Below are positions 1-9,261 of a stretch of DNA of 33,600 nucleotides, in pieces. The translations under genes and the position numbers were made by a program. The notes below the pieces were generated by a model. It ran no database searches. It was not told the origin of the DNA and saw only the letters and a list, made by a program, of their open reading frames with translations. This DNA comes from Candidatus Altimarinota bacterium (GTDB lineage: Bacteria; Patescibacteriota; Gracilibacteria; BD1-5; UBA6164). Position 1 is the stretch's first letter, and every line of letters begins with the position of its first letter. The stretch is from NCBI GenBank assembly GCA_022565555.1, contig JAIUMN010000008.1:1-33600 (forward strand), read 5' to 3'.

Positions 1-703
1 CATTGACTCCATTCAGTTCAAGCCACAGACGTGTTGCATTGACCCCAATAATACGCTGAAAGTAGGAAAAGTTTGTTCTGCGAAAATCTTCTATAGTCTT
101 AATATTTCGAGATATTCGAGTTTCAAGTCGTTTCCCAATAAAAGGAATGCTTGAAAGCGGAATTTTTTTAAAAATCTTTATAATCTCCTCTGAGTCAAGA
201 TATATATTCACTCCAAATGGTTTTCTTAACTTAGAAAATATTTTAGCCCTGAGGCGAGTATTTCCTCCTCATATCGTCACAGATATTCCGAGTTTAGAAA
301 GTATTTTTTTCTGAAGAAATAAAGCAAAATCATAAGAAGACATATTGTAATATTCAGGAACTCACGAGACATTACAAAACGCCTCATCAATACTAAAAAC
401 CTCTATTGCTTCACTATAATATGTAAGTATATGCATCAATTTTTCAGAGATTGATGCATAGTATAAAATATCTGGAGGGAAAAAATAACTCTTATCCTTT
501 GGAAGCATCCGTCTTGCTTCCCATACTGGAGTACCTGTTTTTACTCCCAAATACTTCGCGTTATAACTCGCTGCTACGATAATATCTCCTCATACACATA
601 CATATTTATCACGTAGTTCAGGGTGTCTCAATATTTCACATGCAACAAAAAAACTATCACAGTCCACATGAAACCACAGTTGTTTAGAGTATCGGAATTT
701 CAT
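1..703 (-). CDS. Y-family translesion DNA polymerase (DinB/UmuC-like), partial
   Basis: Error-prone polymerase that copies damaged DNA. The reading starts at ATG 703 with an N-terminal WFHVDCDSFF, the first catalytic Asp motif of the Y family, and continues to VFSIDEAF around residue 105, the second catalytic Asp-Glu pair. Next come the palm/thumb and a helix-hairpin-helix-like stretch (LSSIPFIGKRLETRI). The C-terminal little-finger part lies outside the window. Three or more in-frame TGA codons occur where Gly is expected, for example just before GDIIVAASYN and in ISVTIGGGNTR. The start codon touches a 49-bp palindrome (704-752) that probably binds a regulator. Family assignment is sure; I cannot separate DinB from UmuC with the end missing. 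The nearest neighbour is a divergent two-component system. Confidence 0.85.
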
Positions 704-752
704 AATATATATAATTTTTATATACTATTAGTATATAAAAATTATATATATT
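704..752. promoter_or_regulatory. 49-bp perfect palindrome, probable operator in the divergent promoter region
   Basis: Bases 704-727 are the exact reverse complement of 729-752 around a single central base at 728. The core reads TATACTATTAGTATA, flanked by AT-only arms. It abuts the start codon of the polymerase gene and lies about 95 bases upstream of the response regulator gene. A dimeric repressor or SOS-type regulator binding here is my inference. The sequence is not the LexA box of E. coli or Bacillus. Its length and AT content could also form a cruciform. Confidence 0.55.
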
Positions 753-847
753 TGTAAAGTTTTTTCCTCATACACTTCTATTACGCAGAAACTGTATTTT
801 AAATGATAAATCTATATACTGAAAACAATATTTTTTATCAAATAGCT

Positions 848-1528
848 ATGAAAGTACTCGTAATCGAGGATAATGATATCCTGAGAGACAATATCGTGAC
901 CTACTTGGATATCAAGTGATACAAGGCGAAATGACACGCTGACTACCACTGAGCGATGCTTGAGGTAGTGAACTATAAGCCTGACGTGATAATTCTGGAC
1001 CTTGGACTTGGGAGTGAGGAGTGAGATGGGAGAGATATATGTCGTGCTCTGAGAGAAAAGTGAGATAGTACACCAATATTGATACTGACCGCAAGAAGTC
1101 TCACTGAGCAAAAAATCGAGGGACTTAATATTGGAGCTGATGACTATATGGTGAAGCCTTTTGATTATAACGAACTGATCGCACGACTCGAAGCGCTCGT
1201 ACGTCGAAGTATGGGGCAAAAATGACAAATAGTGAGAGTATGAGATATCATCATCGATACTAGTTCTCATCAAGTGAAGCTCTCAGAGAGTGAAGTACGC
1301 CTCTCAAAACTTGAGTACGAACTCTTTCTCTATATGGCGCGTAATATAGGACGAGCTCTCACGAAGCAAGAACTTCTTGAAAAAGTCTGGGGCGAGTATG
1401 ACGCCTTTGAAGAAAGCCGAACCGTAGATATCCATATTGGATATCTACGTAAAAAGATTGGTGCAGAGATTATAGAGACGATGCGCTGAGTTGGATATAT
1501 TATACCTGATACATACCGACATGAATAG
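848..1528 (+). CDS. OmpR/PhoB-family response regulator
   Basis: A 226-residue transcription regulator of a two-component system. The receiver domain starts [11 protein letters not shown] with the acidic pair at residues 8-9; the phosphoacceptor Asp is residue 51 in VIILDLGLG, and the conserved Lys is in [10 protein letters not shown]. The C-terminal winged helix covers about residues 135-226 with [25 protein letters not shown] and the recognition region [15 protein letters not shown]. Seven or more TGA codons are read as Gly, including the one in MRGVGY, a near-invariant Gly of OmpR winged helices. The gene overlaps the downstream kinase start by 8 bases, so the pair is translationally coupled. 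Its target is unknown; autoregulation through the upstream palindrome is possible. Confidence 0.92.
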
Positions 1529-2435
1529 TTTAGAGCTTCTTGAGAAACATCGTCAAAAGATGGGACTCATCCTTGGTCTTATCATCCATATACTGCTCTA
1601 TATCGCTATTATCTGAACACAGAGCATCATCGTGTATTATGAACTGCGGGATATAAGTGATACTATATGGAGAGATACGGTGAGAGCATTGAGCTTCACG
1701 TTTTTGATACTGATCATCGCCACACCTTTTCTCTATAGTATACTTGCTTATCTTAGTTGTAGGGTGATGCACCGCATCTACAAGCCTATCAAGGAAAGCA
1801 TCAGTAATCTCGAGGATTTTGCTGAAAATATTAATCATGAGTTCAAAACAGGTATCTCTGAGATCATCTCAAGCTCAGAGCTAGCACGTGAGACAAAACT
1901 CTATGAAGAAACAAACGAAAAAGTACTCTGATCAGCAAAGAGACTTTCTGATATTCTCACTTCCCTCTCTGTGCTTATATATTTTGTAAATCTCGATTAT
2001 AAAAAGAAAAAAATAAATATTATAGAGTTTCTTGATATGAGTATTGAGGATTTTGAGATACGCTTACAAGAAAAAAATATTGAAATCATAAAAAAATATA
2101 ATCCCAAAGAAAAAATATATGTGTATATAGATAGTGCCCCTCTTCTTCTTTGTTTTCAAAATATACTCAAAAATGCTATTAGATATTCAGAAGTTTGAGG
2201 AAATATTGAGATAATCATAACGAGAATGTATTTTTGTATAAAAGATTATGGAATAGGGATTGCAGCTGAAAATAAGGAAAAAATATTTGAGAGGCACTTC
2301 AGAGAGAGTTATAGTTGAGGGTGAAATTGACTTGGACTTTCGCTTGTAAAAAAAATATGTACTATCTATAATTGGAAAGTAGAAGTTGAGAGTGAAAAAT
2401 GAGAATATAGTGAGTTTCGAGTCTATTTTTGATAA
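1521..2435 (+). CDS. Membrane sensor histidine kinase
   Basis: The partner of the response regulator it overlaps, 304 residues and thus short for the family. Two membrane segments (about residues 14-36 and 53-78) flank a small extracytoplasmic loop of about 20 residues, too small for a classical sensor domain; no HAMP domain is evident. The H box is NINHEFKTG with the phosphoacceptor His at residue 106; the usual Pro after KT is Gly. The ATPase domain has the N box NILKNAIRYS, the G1 box KDYGIGI and the G2 box SYSGGGNGLGLSLVKK. In that G2 box three glycines are TGA codons, which is the best single proof of the genetic code here. It likely senses membrane state or another membrane protein (inference). 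Confidence 0.9.
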
Positions 2436-2456
2436 TATCATACTTTTTTCATACAG

Positions 2457-2490
2457 GCATATTATATATTTAATATGCTTTTATTTTTTA
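2457..2490 (+). terminator. Rho-independent terminator after the two-component operon
   Basis: GCATATTA (2457-2464) pairs with TAATATGC (2471-2478) around a 6-base loop and is followed by a T-rich tract (TTTTATTTTTT). It lies 22 bases after the kinase stop codon. Confidence 0.65.
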
Positions 2491-2504
2491 ACATATATAA
2501 CCAT

Positions 2505-3263
2505 ATGAAAGCAATAAATATACTTATGGGTTCAATACTTTTTCTCAGCGCACTCTGATTTGCGTCTGCACATAATCACATGGAAGCAGAAACTACTACG
2601 ATGGAAAGTAATACTATTGTAGATATTGCAGTAGGAAATGAGGATTTTTCAACTCTTGTAACAGCAGTAGTTGAAGCAGAGCTTGCGGATACACTGAGTT
2701 CAGAAGGGCCATTTACAGTATTTGCTCCACTTAATTCTGCATTTGCAAATCTTCCAGAAGGAACTGTTGAAATGCTTCTTATGGAAGAAAATAGAGAGCT
2801 TCTAAGGTCAATTCTTACTTATCATGTAATTGCTGGAGATATTCGAGCATCAGCACTACAAAAAGGCTTGAGTGTAACGACAGTAGAAGGATGAGAAGTT
2901 CGCTTTGAGATGACCGGAGGAAACTGGTATATAAACTGAGCTCAGATAGTAGCAACTGATATCATAGCTTCTAATGGAATAATACACATTATAGATAATG
3001 TTATTCTTCCACCAGCAAATATGAGCGATATGGAGATGCAAAAAGAAATGCTTGAAGAAATACTAACTTGAGAAGAGATGGGTCTTGTCATGAGCTTCGA
3101 TAGAGCACTTCAAAATCTTCTCTCTGAAAGATCTGAAAGAATACAAGGCATGTTAATAAATAGAGTTCTTTCAACTGTAGATATTGCACTTTCTACAAAA
3201 GAACTTTCTATAAGCCAACAAAACATGCTTACATATATAAAGCTTCATATAGAACTCATGTAG
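2505..3263 (+). CDS. Secreted fasciclin (FAS1) domain protein
   Basis: 252 residues. An N-terminal signal peptide (about residues 1-22, MKAINILMGSILFLSALGFA) predicts export. One FAS1 domain spans about residues 38-165: it begins TIVDIAVGNEDFSTLV, contains the conserved block GPFTVFAPLNSAFANLP and the YHVIAGDI motif, and ends NGIIHIIDNVILPP. After it lies an acidic, Met-rich helix and a second helical region of about 80 residues of unknown role. FAS1 domains mediate adhesion in many bacteria, so a surface adhesion role in an epibiotic or predatory cell is plausible but inferred. It stands alone between two hairpin terminators. Three TGA codons are read as Gly (FASA signal, EGGEV, INGAQ). Confidence 0.88.
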
Positions 3264-3275
3264 TTTATATATTTG

Positions 3276-3317
3276 AAAAAAATAAGGAGGGCCGCAAAGG
3301 TTCTTCTTATTTTTTTA
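3276..3317 (+). terminator. Probable rho-independent terminator
   Basis: AAAAAATAAG (about 3276-3285) pairs with CTTATTTTTT (3306-3316), with a GC-richer 20-base loop between. It follows the fasciclin stop by 13 bases. The long loop makes it less certain than the others. Confidence 0.5.
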
Positions 3318-3339
3318 TAGAAAAATAAAGTTGAGAAAA

Positions 3340-3371
3340 TTGTATTTTTGAGATAATCTATATAATATAAT
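3340..3371 (+). promoter_or_regulatory. Candidate sigma-70-type promoter for the secretion/envelope operon
   Basis: TTGTAT (3340-3345) is followed by two overlapping TATAAT boxes at 3361 and 3366. The spacing is 15 or 20 bases, neither ideal. An alternative pair is TTGAGA (3331) and TAATCT (3354) with 17 bases. It lies 27-37 bases before the first gene of an eight-gene run. Confidence 0.45.
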
Positions 3372-3397
3372 CAATATATTATTGACTTCAGAAAGTA

Positions 3398-3814
3398 ATG
3401 CAGTACAAGATTCCTGTACAGATTGAAAATGAAGACCCTATATTTCTTGGGCTCAGCCTAAGACAACTTATGATTCTCATGATAGGATTCTCATTTGCTT
3501 ATCTTATATTTACAAGTCTAGAGCCTAATATTGGTCCTGAAATAGCACTTATTCCAAGTGGAATTGTTGCTATAATAGCTTTACTTATAGCTATTTTTAA
3601 ACAATACGAAATGACTTTTGTACCTTTTGTACTTGCCCTCATACTACTCAACTCGTTCTCAAGGGAGAGAAGATGGGAGCAATGAGTAGACTCATTTCAA
3701 CCAATTGATGTATGATTCCTAGTTACAACCGAGGCAAAAAAGAAAGATTCTATAGACCTCAGAGAAAAAATGGATACAATGCAAGAACTTCAAGAAAAAC
3801 TTAAAAAGATATAA
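3398..3814 (+). CDS. PrgI family membrane protein (type IV secretion-like)
   Basis: 138 residues. It starts MQYKIPVQIENEDPIFLGLS, a typical PrgI opening (short beta stretch, then LGLSLRQL), followed by two hydrophobic helices (about residues 24-42 and 48-80) and a charged C-terminal helix ending QELQEKLKKI. PrgI-family proteins occur next to VirB4/TraC genes in conjugative or type IV secretion loci of Gram-positive bacteria, and widely in CPR genomes. Here the next gene is TraC-like, which supports the call. Two TGA codons (after RRWEQ and in PIDVGF) are read as Gly. It is the first gene of a run that continues to 9227. Its molecular role is not known; an inner-membrane channel or platform part is inferred. 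Confidence 0.8.
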
Positions 3815-3886
3815 TTACTAATATATTTCTGAACTTAGAAAATAAAAAATAGGAATATTTAAAAAGTTGACTCAAATACTTATACT

Positions 3887-4597
3887 ATGCCAGTAAAAAC
3901 ATCAAAAAAAACGAGTCCTGATGGAAGTACACAACGTCATCTTCCCTTTTCTCAAATACGTGAAAATATTATTCTTCTTAAAGATAACTCAGCGCGCATG
4001 GTGCTAAAATGCAGTACAATAAATTTTCTCCTCAAATCAGAAGAAGAGCAAGATGCTATTATTATAAGCTTTCAACGTTTCCTTAATACACTTGATTTTC
4101 CTGTTCAGATTATGGTTCGATCAAATAAACTTGATATCGATGGGTATCTTGAGAAACTCAAAGAAAAAGCGGTAAATCAGAAAAATTCGCTACTCCAAAA
4201 TCAAACATATGAATATATAGAATATCTTAAAAAACTTGTAGAGGTAGCTCAGATTATGAAAAAAGAGTTTTATATTGTAGTACCGTTTGATATGGAGGAT
4301 AATCGCAGTGTAAAAGATACAGGAATATTTTGAGTATTTAAAAAGTTTTGGCAGTCATTTAATAACAGTGATGATATAGTAAAAATACGTGGGCAAATAC
4401 GGAAATTTTCGGATCTTAAAAAATGACTTGCAGGAAGAACTGGAACAGTAAAAACAAGTCTGGAAAGTATCGGTATACGGGCAACTGAGCTCGAAAAATC
4501 AGAGCTTGTAACCCTCTTATCTGACTATTATAATCCAAGTCTTTGAAATCTACAAACTATGAAAAGTGATATTTCTCAATATAATTTAGTTTCATAA
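3887..4597 (+). CDS. TraC-like / VirB4 N-terminal domain protein without an ATPase domain
   Basis: 236 residues. The opening THRHLP-type segment (STQRHLPFSQIRENIILLKD) and the block FLNTLDFPVQIMVRSNKLDI match the N-terminal domain that precedes the ATPase in TraC/VirB4 proteins. The middle LVEVAQIMKKEFYIVVPFD also fits. The protein ends before any Walker A motif, so the ATP-hydrolysing part is missing or encoded elsewhere. Such stand-alone TraC-like proteins paired with PrgI are known from CPR genomes. I infer a cytoplasmic adaptor at the base of a secretion or pilus machine. In-frame TGA codons occur in TGIFGVF, LKKGLAG and SLGNLQ. The next gene starts 8 bases downstream. Confidence 0.72.
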
Positions 4598-4605
4598 TAT
4601 ATATT

Positions 4606-4968
4606 ATGCGGATATTTTTATATATATTTCTCTGATATTTAAGTATAGTACAAACTTATGCCTTAAGTATTGATATACAAGGTAATAGTAATAACATACT
4701 AGGTATTGATAATACAAGACTTCGGGAATGACGAGTTGGACTGAGTGATATTCCTCTCGCGATTCGTAATGCTATAGATTTTTTTATGGGAATAGCTGCA
4801 ACAGTTGCGGTAATATTTATTGTTATTTGAGCCTACAAGATACTCTTTGGATCACTTCAACAAGATAAAACAAAGTGACGTGATACTATTATTGCAGCGC
4901 TTGGAGGGTTTGCCCTTGCCGCTCTTTCTTGGATGATTATTCGGCTGATAATTTCTAACTTTTCATAA
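4606..4968 (+). CDS. VirB2/TrbC-pilin-like small membrane protein
   Basis: 120 residues. A signal peptide (about residues 1-19, ending VQTYA) is followed by a short polar part and two hydrophobic helices (about 54-76 IAATVAVIFIVIGAYKILFG and 91-117). A positively charged turn (QQDKTKGRDT) lies between them. This arrangement is typical of VirB2-type pilins and of the CPR pilin-like proteins linked to type IV secretion genes. The neighbours PrgI and TraC-like fit this. No sequence motif proves polymerisation, so the assignment rests on topology and context. TGA codons read as Gly include positions in the signal peptide (FLGYLS) and the first helix (VIGAYK). Confidence 0.6.
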
Positions 4969-4969
4969 C

Positions 4970-5437
4970 ATGTCAAACTCAGAAATGTATTATACATGGA
5001 ACTTTCAGGATACAAAACATCGTAGTCCTATGTGGTATATTATAGCACTCTCACTTGCATGAGGACTCATAATATTTTGATTTCTCTCAAAGCAATATGG
5101 AATGAGTATTGTGCTATTACTTATTATTGGATTATATTTCTTTTTAGAAAATAATACTGATGATGAAGTATCCGTTCAAATAACAAATCTTGGGATAAAT
5201 GTACAAGGAAGCTTTTATGATTATAGTCGTATACAATCATTCCGATTTATATATGATGGAGGAGAGGCTATATATTTGAGAATAAATATAAAAAAGTCAT
5301 GAATAAGTAGCATGAATATTCGTGTAGATAATGATATAGTAGCAAATATACGTCCAATACTTGTCCAATATATTGAAGAAGATGCAAAGTCAGAAATTAC
5401 TCTTCTTGAAAAGATTATCCATACACTCAAACTCTAA
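4970..5437 (+). CDS. Membrane protein with two helices and a PH-like cytoplasmic tail, unknown function
   Basis: 155 residues, starting one base after the stop of the pilin-like gene. After a polar N-terminus there are two adjacent hydrophobic segments (about 22-37 and 43-57) that form a hairpin. The C-terminal 95 residues are a beta-rich domain (VSVQITNLGINVQGSFYDY, then SFRFIYDGGEAIYLRINI) followed by a helix. The pattern resembles bacterial PH-like domain proteins, but I recognise no family with certainty. Three TGA codons are read as Gly. Tight spacing suggests co-function with the pilin and PrgI genes. Confidence 0.7.
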
Positions 5438-5457
5438 AATATACCTTATTTTTACGT

Positions 5458-5880
5458 ATGAAAATATTATCAAGCATACTTTGAAATGCACTTATACTCT
5501 ATCTTATCACTTTTCTTCTTGCATGAAATCCTGAGAGAGCAATTAGTGATGGAGTACTTCTAGGGTGTAGTAACTGTGATTACACTTCCCTAGAAGCACT
5601 AAAGACATATGTACTTGGAGGAATAGTACTCTGAATTATTAATATTACTATACGTCCTATTTTGCGTATATTAAGCCTTCCTTTCTTCTTTTTATTTTTC
5701 TGACTACTCAGCCTTGTGATAAATGGAGTCATACTCTATCTCTTTTCCTATATACTCAATGAGATACTGATTATTCCTTGAGTCGGTTATACAATAGTAG
5801 GAACTATTAATTTCATAATTGCTGTTGCAATTTTTACTTTTTTCAATACACTCTTTTCGTTTTTACTTTTTAAACGTTAA
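5458..5880 (+). CDS. Phage holin family 4 (PF04020-type) membrane protein
   Basis: 140 residues with four hydrophobic helices. The block NITIRPILRILSLPFFFLFF followed by GLLSLVINGVILYLFSYI is characteristic of the Phage_holin_4_2 family, which despite its name is common in bacterial chromosomes and has no proven lytic role there. A Cys-containing insert (LLGCSNCDYTS) lies between helices 1 and 2. Six TGA codons are read as Gly, all in or next to membrane helices. No phage genes lie nearby, so it is not evidence of a prophage. The secG start follows 2 bases after its stop. Confidence 0.78.
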
Positions 5881-5882
5881 AA

Positions 5883-6101
5883 ATGTACTCTCTTCTTTTA
5901 AATTTTCAGATAATTATCTGTATACTTCTTATTGCTATCGTTCTTATTCAAAACAAAAGTGTAAGCCTGAACCTTACAAGTATGAGTTGATCCGCAGCAT
6001 CTAACACTAAAAGATGACCTGAAAAAGTACTTCACAATGGAACTATTGTAATCTGAACTCTCTTTATCCTTAATTCTGTACTTCTTTTCATACTTGCGTA
6101 A
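5883..6101 (+). CDS. secG: Preprotein translocase subunit SecG
   Basis: 72 residues with two membrane helices. The first ends in IAIVLIQNKS, like the VLLQ motif of SecG. The loop SGSAASNTKRGPEKVLH corresponds to the conserved RRG-E-K segment, and the second helix is TIVIGTLFILNSVLLFILA. SecG assists SecYE-dependent export. Standard translation would give only a fragment because three TGA codons (SGS, RGP, IGT) are Gly. It sits between a holin-like gene and a solute-binding protein gene, within the same plus-strand run. Short length and motif agree with the family. Confidence 0.8.
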
Positions 6102-6136
6102 GGTATATCATAGTATTACCCCCTTTTTTTCTTTAC

Positions 6137-8317
6137 ATGAATTATCATATACTTCATAAGTTTAAAAAATACCTATTACTTCTCAGTATTATACTTTTTT
6201 TTCTCACTTGAAGTCATCTCTCATACACCTATCTCACACATGATGCTGATTTTGAAGCAATCCCAGGTGGTACTATTTCTGAGGCTATTGTATGAAGCTT
6301 TCCTCACTTCAATCCACTCCTTCCATCAAGTGATCATAATAGCTATATTAATGGTCTCTTATATCGATCACTCTTAAATTATGATCAGGAAAGCAAAAGA
6401 TTTACTTCAGATATTGCAAGTTGTAATCTTGAAAAACTTTGAAGTATAGAGTGTGTTCTTGAGGAAAATATCCGCTGGTCTAATGGTCAAAATATTACAG
6501 CTGATGATATAATCGCAACCTATGATATAATCAGACAAACATGAGTTCATCCCCTCTACAGCTCACTTCTTGAAAACGTAAGTATAAGGAAAAATGGAAA
6601 TGTTATTAGCTTTACGACTTGAACTCGAGATATCAATATTCTTTCTCTATTCTTACAGCCAATTCTTCCAAAAAGTATTGTGGATACGCTTAATAGCGAA
6701 ACAGTTGAATGAAAACTCTCAGATGTAAATGGTGTGTTTTCTTGAATGTTTACTGTATCCAATATTATCATAGATGAAACAACTGGAGTATCACGCATCA
6801 CTCTTGAACGTAATAATAATTATTCTCAAAATCCTACCTATATTGAATATCTTATCATCAATCTGTTCCGTGATGAAAATCATCTCTTACAAAACAGAAG
6901 TAGTTCATTTAATATAAAATATGACCGAAATTGAATTATAGCAAACTCTATACCAAGACTACAGTCTCATCACTTTATAGTTCCGCAATTTACTTCACTT
7001 TTTTATAATACCCAAAATATTGATTTACAACTAAGGAGTCATCTTAATACATTAATAAAACGAGAAGGTCTTGTCAGCTGACTTTGAAATACGAAAGTTG
7101 AGGCAATATATAATCCATTTTTTAGTGAAAGACTTATAGAAAAACAACAAGAAGATAACTTTTCTTTTGAGTCATACTTAAATTCAAGATGATATTATAG
7201 TAAAAATGAACTCCTTAGACAGCTTGATGCAAAGCAAAAAATCACCCAAGAATCAGAGCTTTTCGCAGATAGTGAAGCTCAGGATACAAGACCATTACAA
7301 GAAGAACTCACTATCGTAAGAAGTCCAACAACACAAAAATATAACTTTGTAAACTCAGATAATATCCTTATAGAATGATCAGTTCCAGCTGGTGTGAGTG
7401 CAGTATATGTAAATGATTATAGACTTCAATGATTCTCAGAAGGTGATAGAGTATTTTTTTATAGACTTCTTGGAAATTTTGATTCAATCACTGATGGTGA
7501 AAATAAATATGATATATATTTTGAAATAAATGGGGAGAGGGCGCTCCAAGAAACTTTTTTTTACTACCTTATAGAAGACGAGGAGGAGCTTGATGATTTT
7601 AGAAATAATTTCTTCCGACAAGAAGGTCAAAGCACCCCGAATCAGAATACACAACTTGATGATTTATTAGAAATACAGATAAGTCGTGAAGAAATCAATA
7701 ATCTTCCTGCAAATAGGTATTATACTCCGTCATGAGAAGTATTTCGCTTAAAGCTTACTTCTGTACAAACTGATATACTTCTTACCGAAGCCCTACAAAT
7801 AGTGAGATGAAAACTAGAAGATAATTGAATAGAGCTTGAAATAGAAAGTATGAGCTTAGGGGAGCTTACAAATGCATTACGAAACGAAAGTGTAGAATAT
7901 GATATGATTCTTTTAGGTATAGATGTATGATATTTTAGTGGAAATATATTTCCTTACTTTCACTCATCACAAGTGGAAAATGGGTATAATTTATCAAAGT
8001 TTTCTAAACTATGACTTGATATACTTCTTGAAGAACTTCGATCAGAAATACTTACACGAAGTGAAGAAGAAGAGCTACAAGAGAAGATACTCAGCATCCT
8101 TGAAGAGGAGCAACTTATGAAAACACTTTATAGTAATAAATACAAACTTCTTATAGATAGAAATATACGTAGAGAAGAGCTTCCAAAAAAATTCTCTAAC
8201 ACGCAATCGAGACAATTTATATTTAAGGATATGTATTTCAACGAATCACAAATGATTCAGTGGGATAATAAAAGTATAGTAGGTGGGTTACGTTTTATAA
8301 TTTCGAAACTTTTCTAA
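6137..8317 (+). CDS. Peptide/solute-binding protein (SBP family 5) with inserted Ig-like domain
   Basis: 726 residues, larger than typical DppA/OppA (about 500-550). A signal-anchor helix is at about residues 13-27. The SBP_bac_5 N-lobe follows with GGTISEAIVGSFPHFNPLLP, LLYRSLLNYD and ENIRWSNGQNITADDIIATY, all hallmark segments. The second lobe resumes near residue 527 (YTPSGEVFRLKLTSV) and includes DMILLGIDVGYF. Between them, about residues 375-500, lies an inserted beta-sandwich-like segment (ILIEGSVPAGVSAVYVN, then ENKYDIYFEINGE) like the Ig-like modules of CPR surface proteins, then an acidic linker. No permease or ATPase gene of an ABC importer lies next to it; the following gene encodes a polytopic membrane protein. 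It may bind peptides or act as a surface receptor. Confidence 0.82.
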
Positions 8318-8321
8318 GTAT

Positions 8322-9227
8322 ATGAGATATAATTTCTCACGTGATATATTATATCCAAGTATGGAAATAATACGGAATGATTCAAAGCTCAAAAAGTTTT
8401 ACTTTTTTCCTGGGCTTTTTTCGATGGTTTTCCTTTCACTTATTCTTACCTACCAAGGGATTTATACATATGTTGAGCTTCTCTGAAATACTGATGCAGC
8501 TCTTGAAGTTCTTTTGAATTTTTTCCACTCATGATATATTGTTGAAGTACTTATTTGACTTGCTATTGTATTTATTTCATATATCATTATTCTTCCAATA
8601 TTTGAGTGAGCCCTTATACGATACATAGATCAACGCAAGGATTGAAGTGCAAGTTGTAGTGAATCATTATGAGTTGGGATGTTTCGTTTTTATCCACTCT
8701 TTGAGTTTAATAGTATTGTAAGTATATTTAAGTTTATCTCCCTTGTAAACGCATACCTTTTTGCTTTAAGGCTCCTTGGATTAGACTTTATTTTTTCTCT
8801 CAATGTATTTTTTATGATAGCTTTTTTATTTTCTTGTATCATAAATATACTCCTCGCATATGCTCGCTTTGAGATAGTGCTTGAAAATAAGTCAACCTTT
8901 GATGCTATTGGAACATCAACACAAATCAGTCTTGTACATCTTAAAACTACTCTCAAACTCTATTTTATGATGTTCTTACTCAATATACGAGTGATTCTTA
9001 ACTTCATTCTATTTATACTTTTTCCCCTCCTTGCGCTCTCTATTACTTCATATATATGATCACTTCTTTTTACTACTATACTACTTGGTATACTTTGAGG
9101 AGTATTTTTATTCTTTATGCTCGCTTTATGATATCTTGCTTGAGTGCTTGAAGTGTTCACAAAAACAATGTGGTATAAGGCTTATAAAATCGGGAAAGAG
9201 AAGCTAGATAATATTAATAATACGTAG
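8322..9227 (+). CDS. Polytopic membrane protein of unknown function
   Basis: 301 residues starting 4 bases after the solute-binding protein stop. I count six likely membrane helices, with a cytoplasmic-type loop (YIDQRKDGSASCSESLGVGM) in the middle and a basic C-terminal helix (MWYKAYKIGKEKLDN). The arrangement is like DUF4013 or glycerophosphoryl-diester-phosphodiesterase membrane-domain proteins, but I do not recognise a motif that settles it. About ten TGA codons are read as Gly. It is the last gene of the plus-strand run and could form a pair with the binding protein. Confidence 0.7.
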
Positions 9228-9229
9228 AA

Positions 9230-9261
9230 GCATATTACATAAAATGTTTTATATAATATGC
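9230..9261. terminator. Palindromic hairpin between convergent genes
   Basis: GCATATTA and TAATATGC arms, extended by ATAAAA/TTTTAT, make a nearly perfect 32-base palindrome at the meeting point of two convergent genes. It lacks a long U tract on either strand. The outer 8-base arms are identical to those of the hairpin at 2457-2478. Confidence 0.45.

Noticed and set aside
812-1273. Long minus-strand ORF of 153 codons
   Set aside because: It lies antisense to the response regulator, whose domains and motifs are clear. The open frame is a by-product of codon use.
5458-5880. Holin-like gene as evidence of a prophage
   Set aside because: PF04020-type proteins are common chromosomal membrane proteins, and no phage structural, integrase or lysis gene is near.
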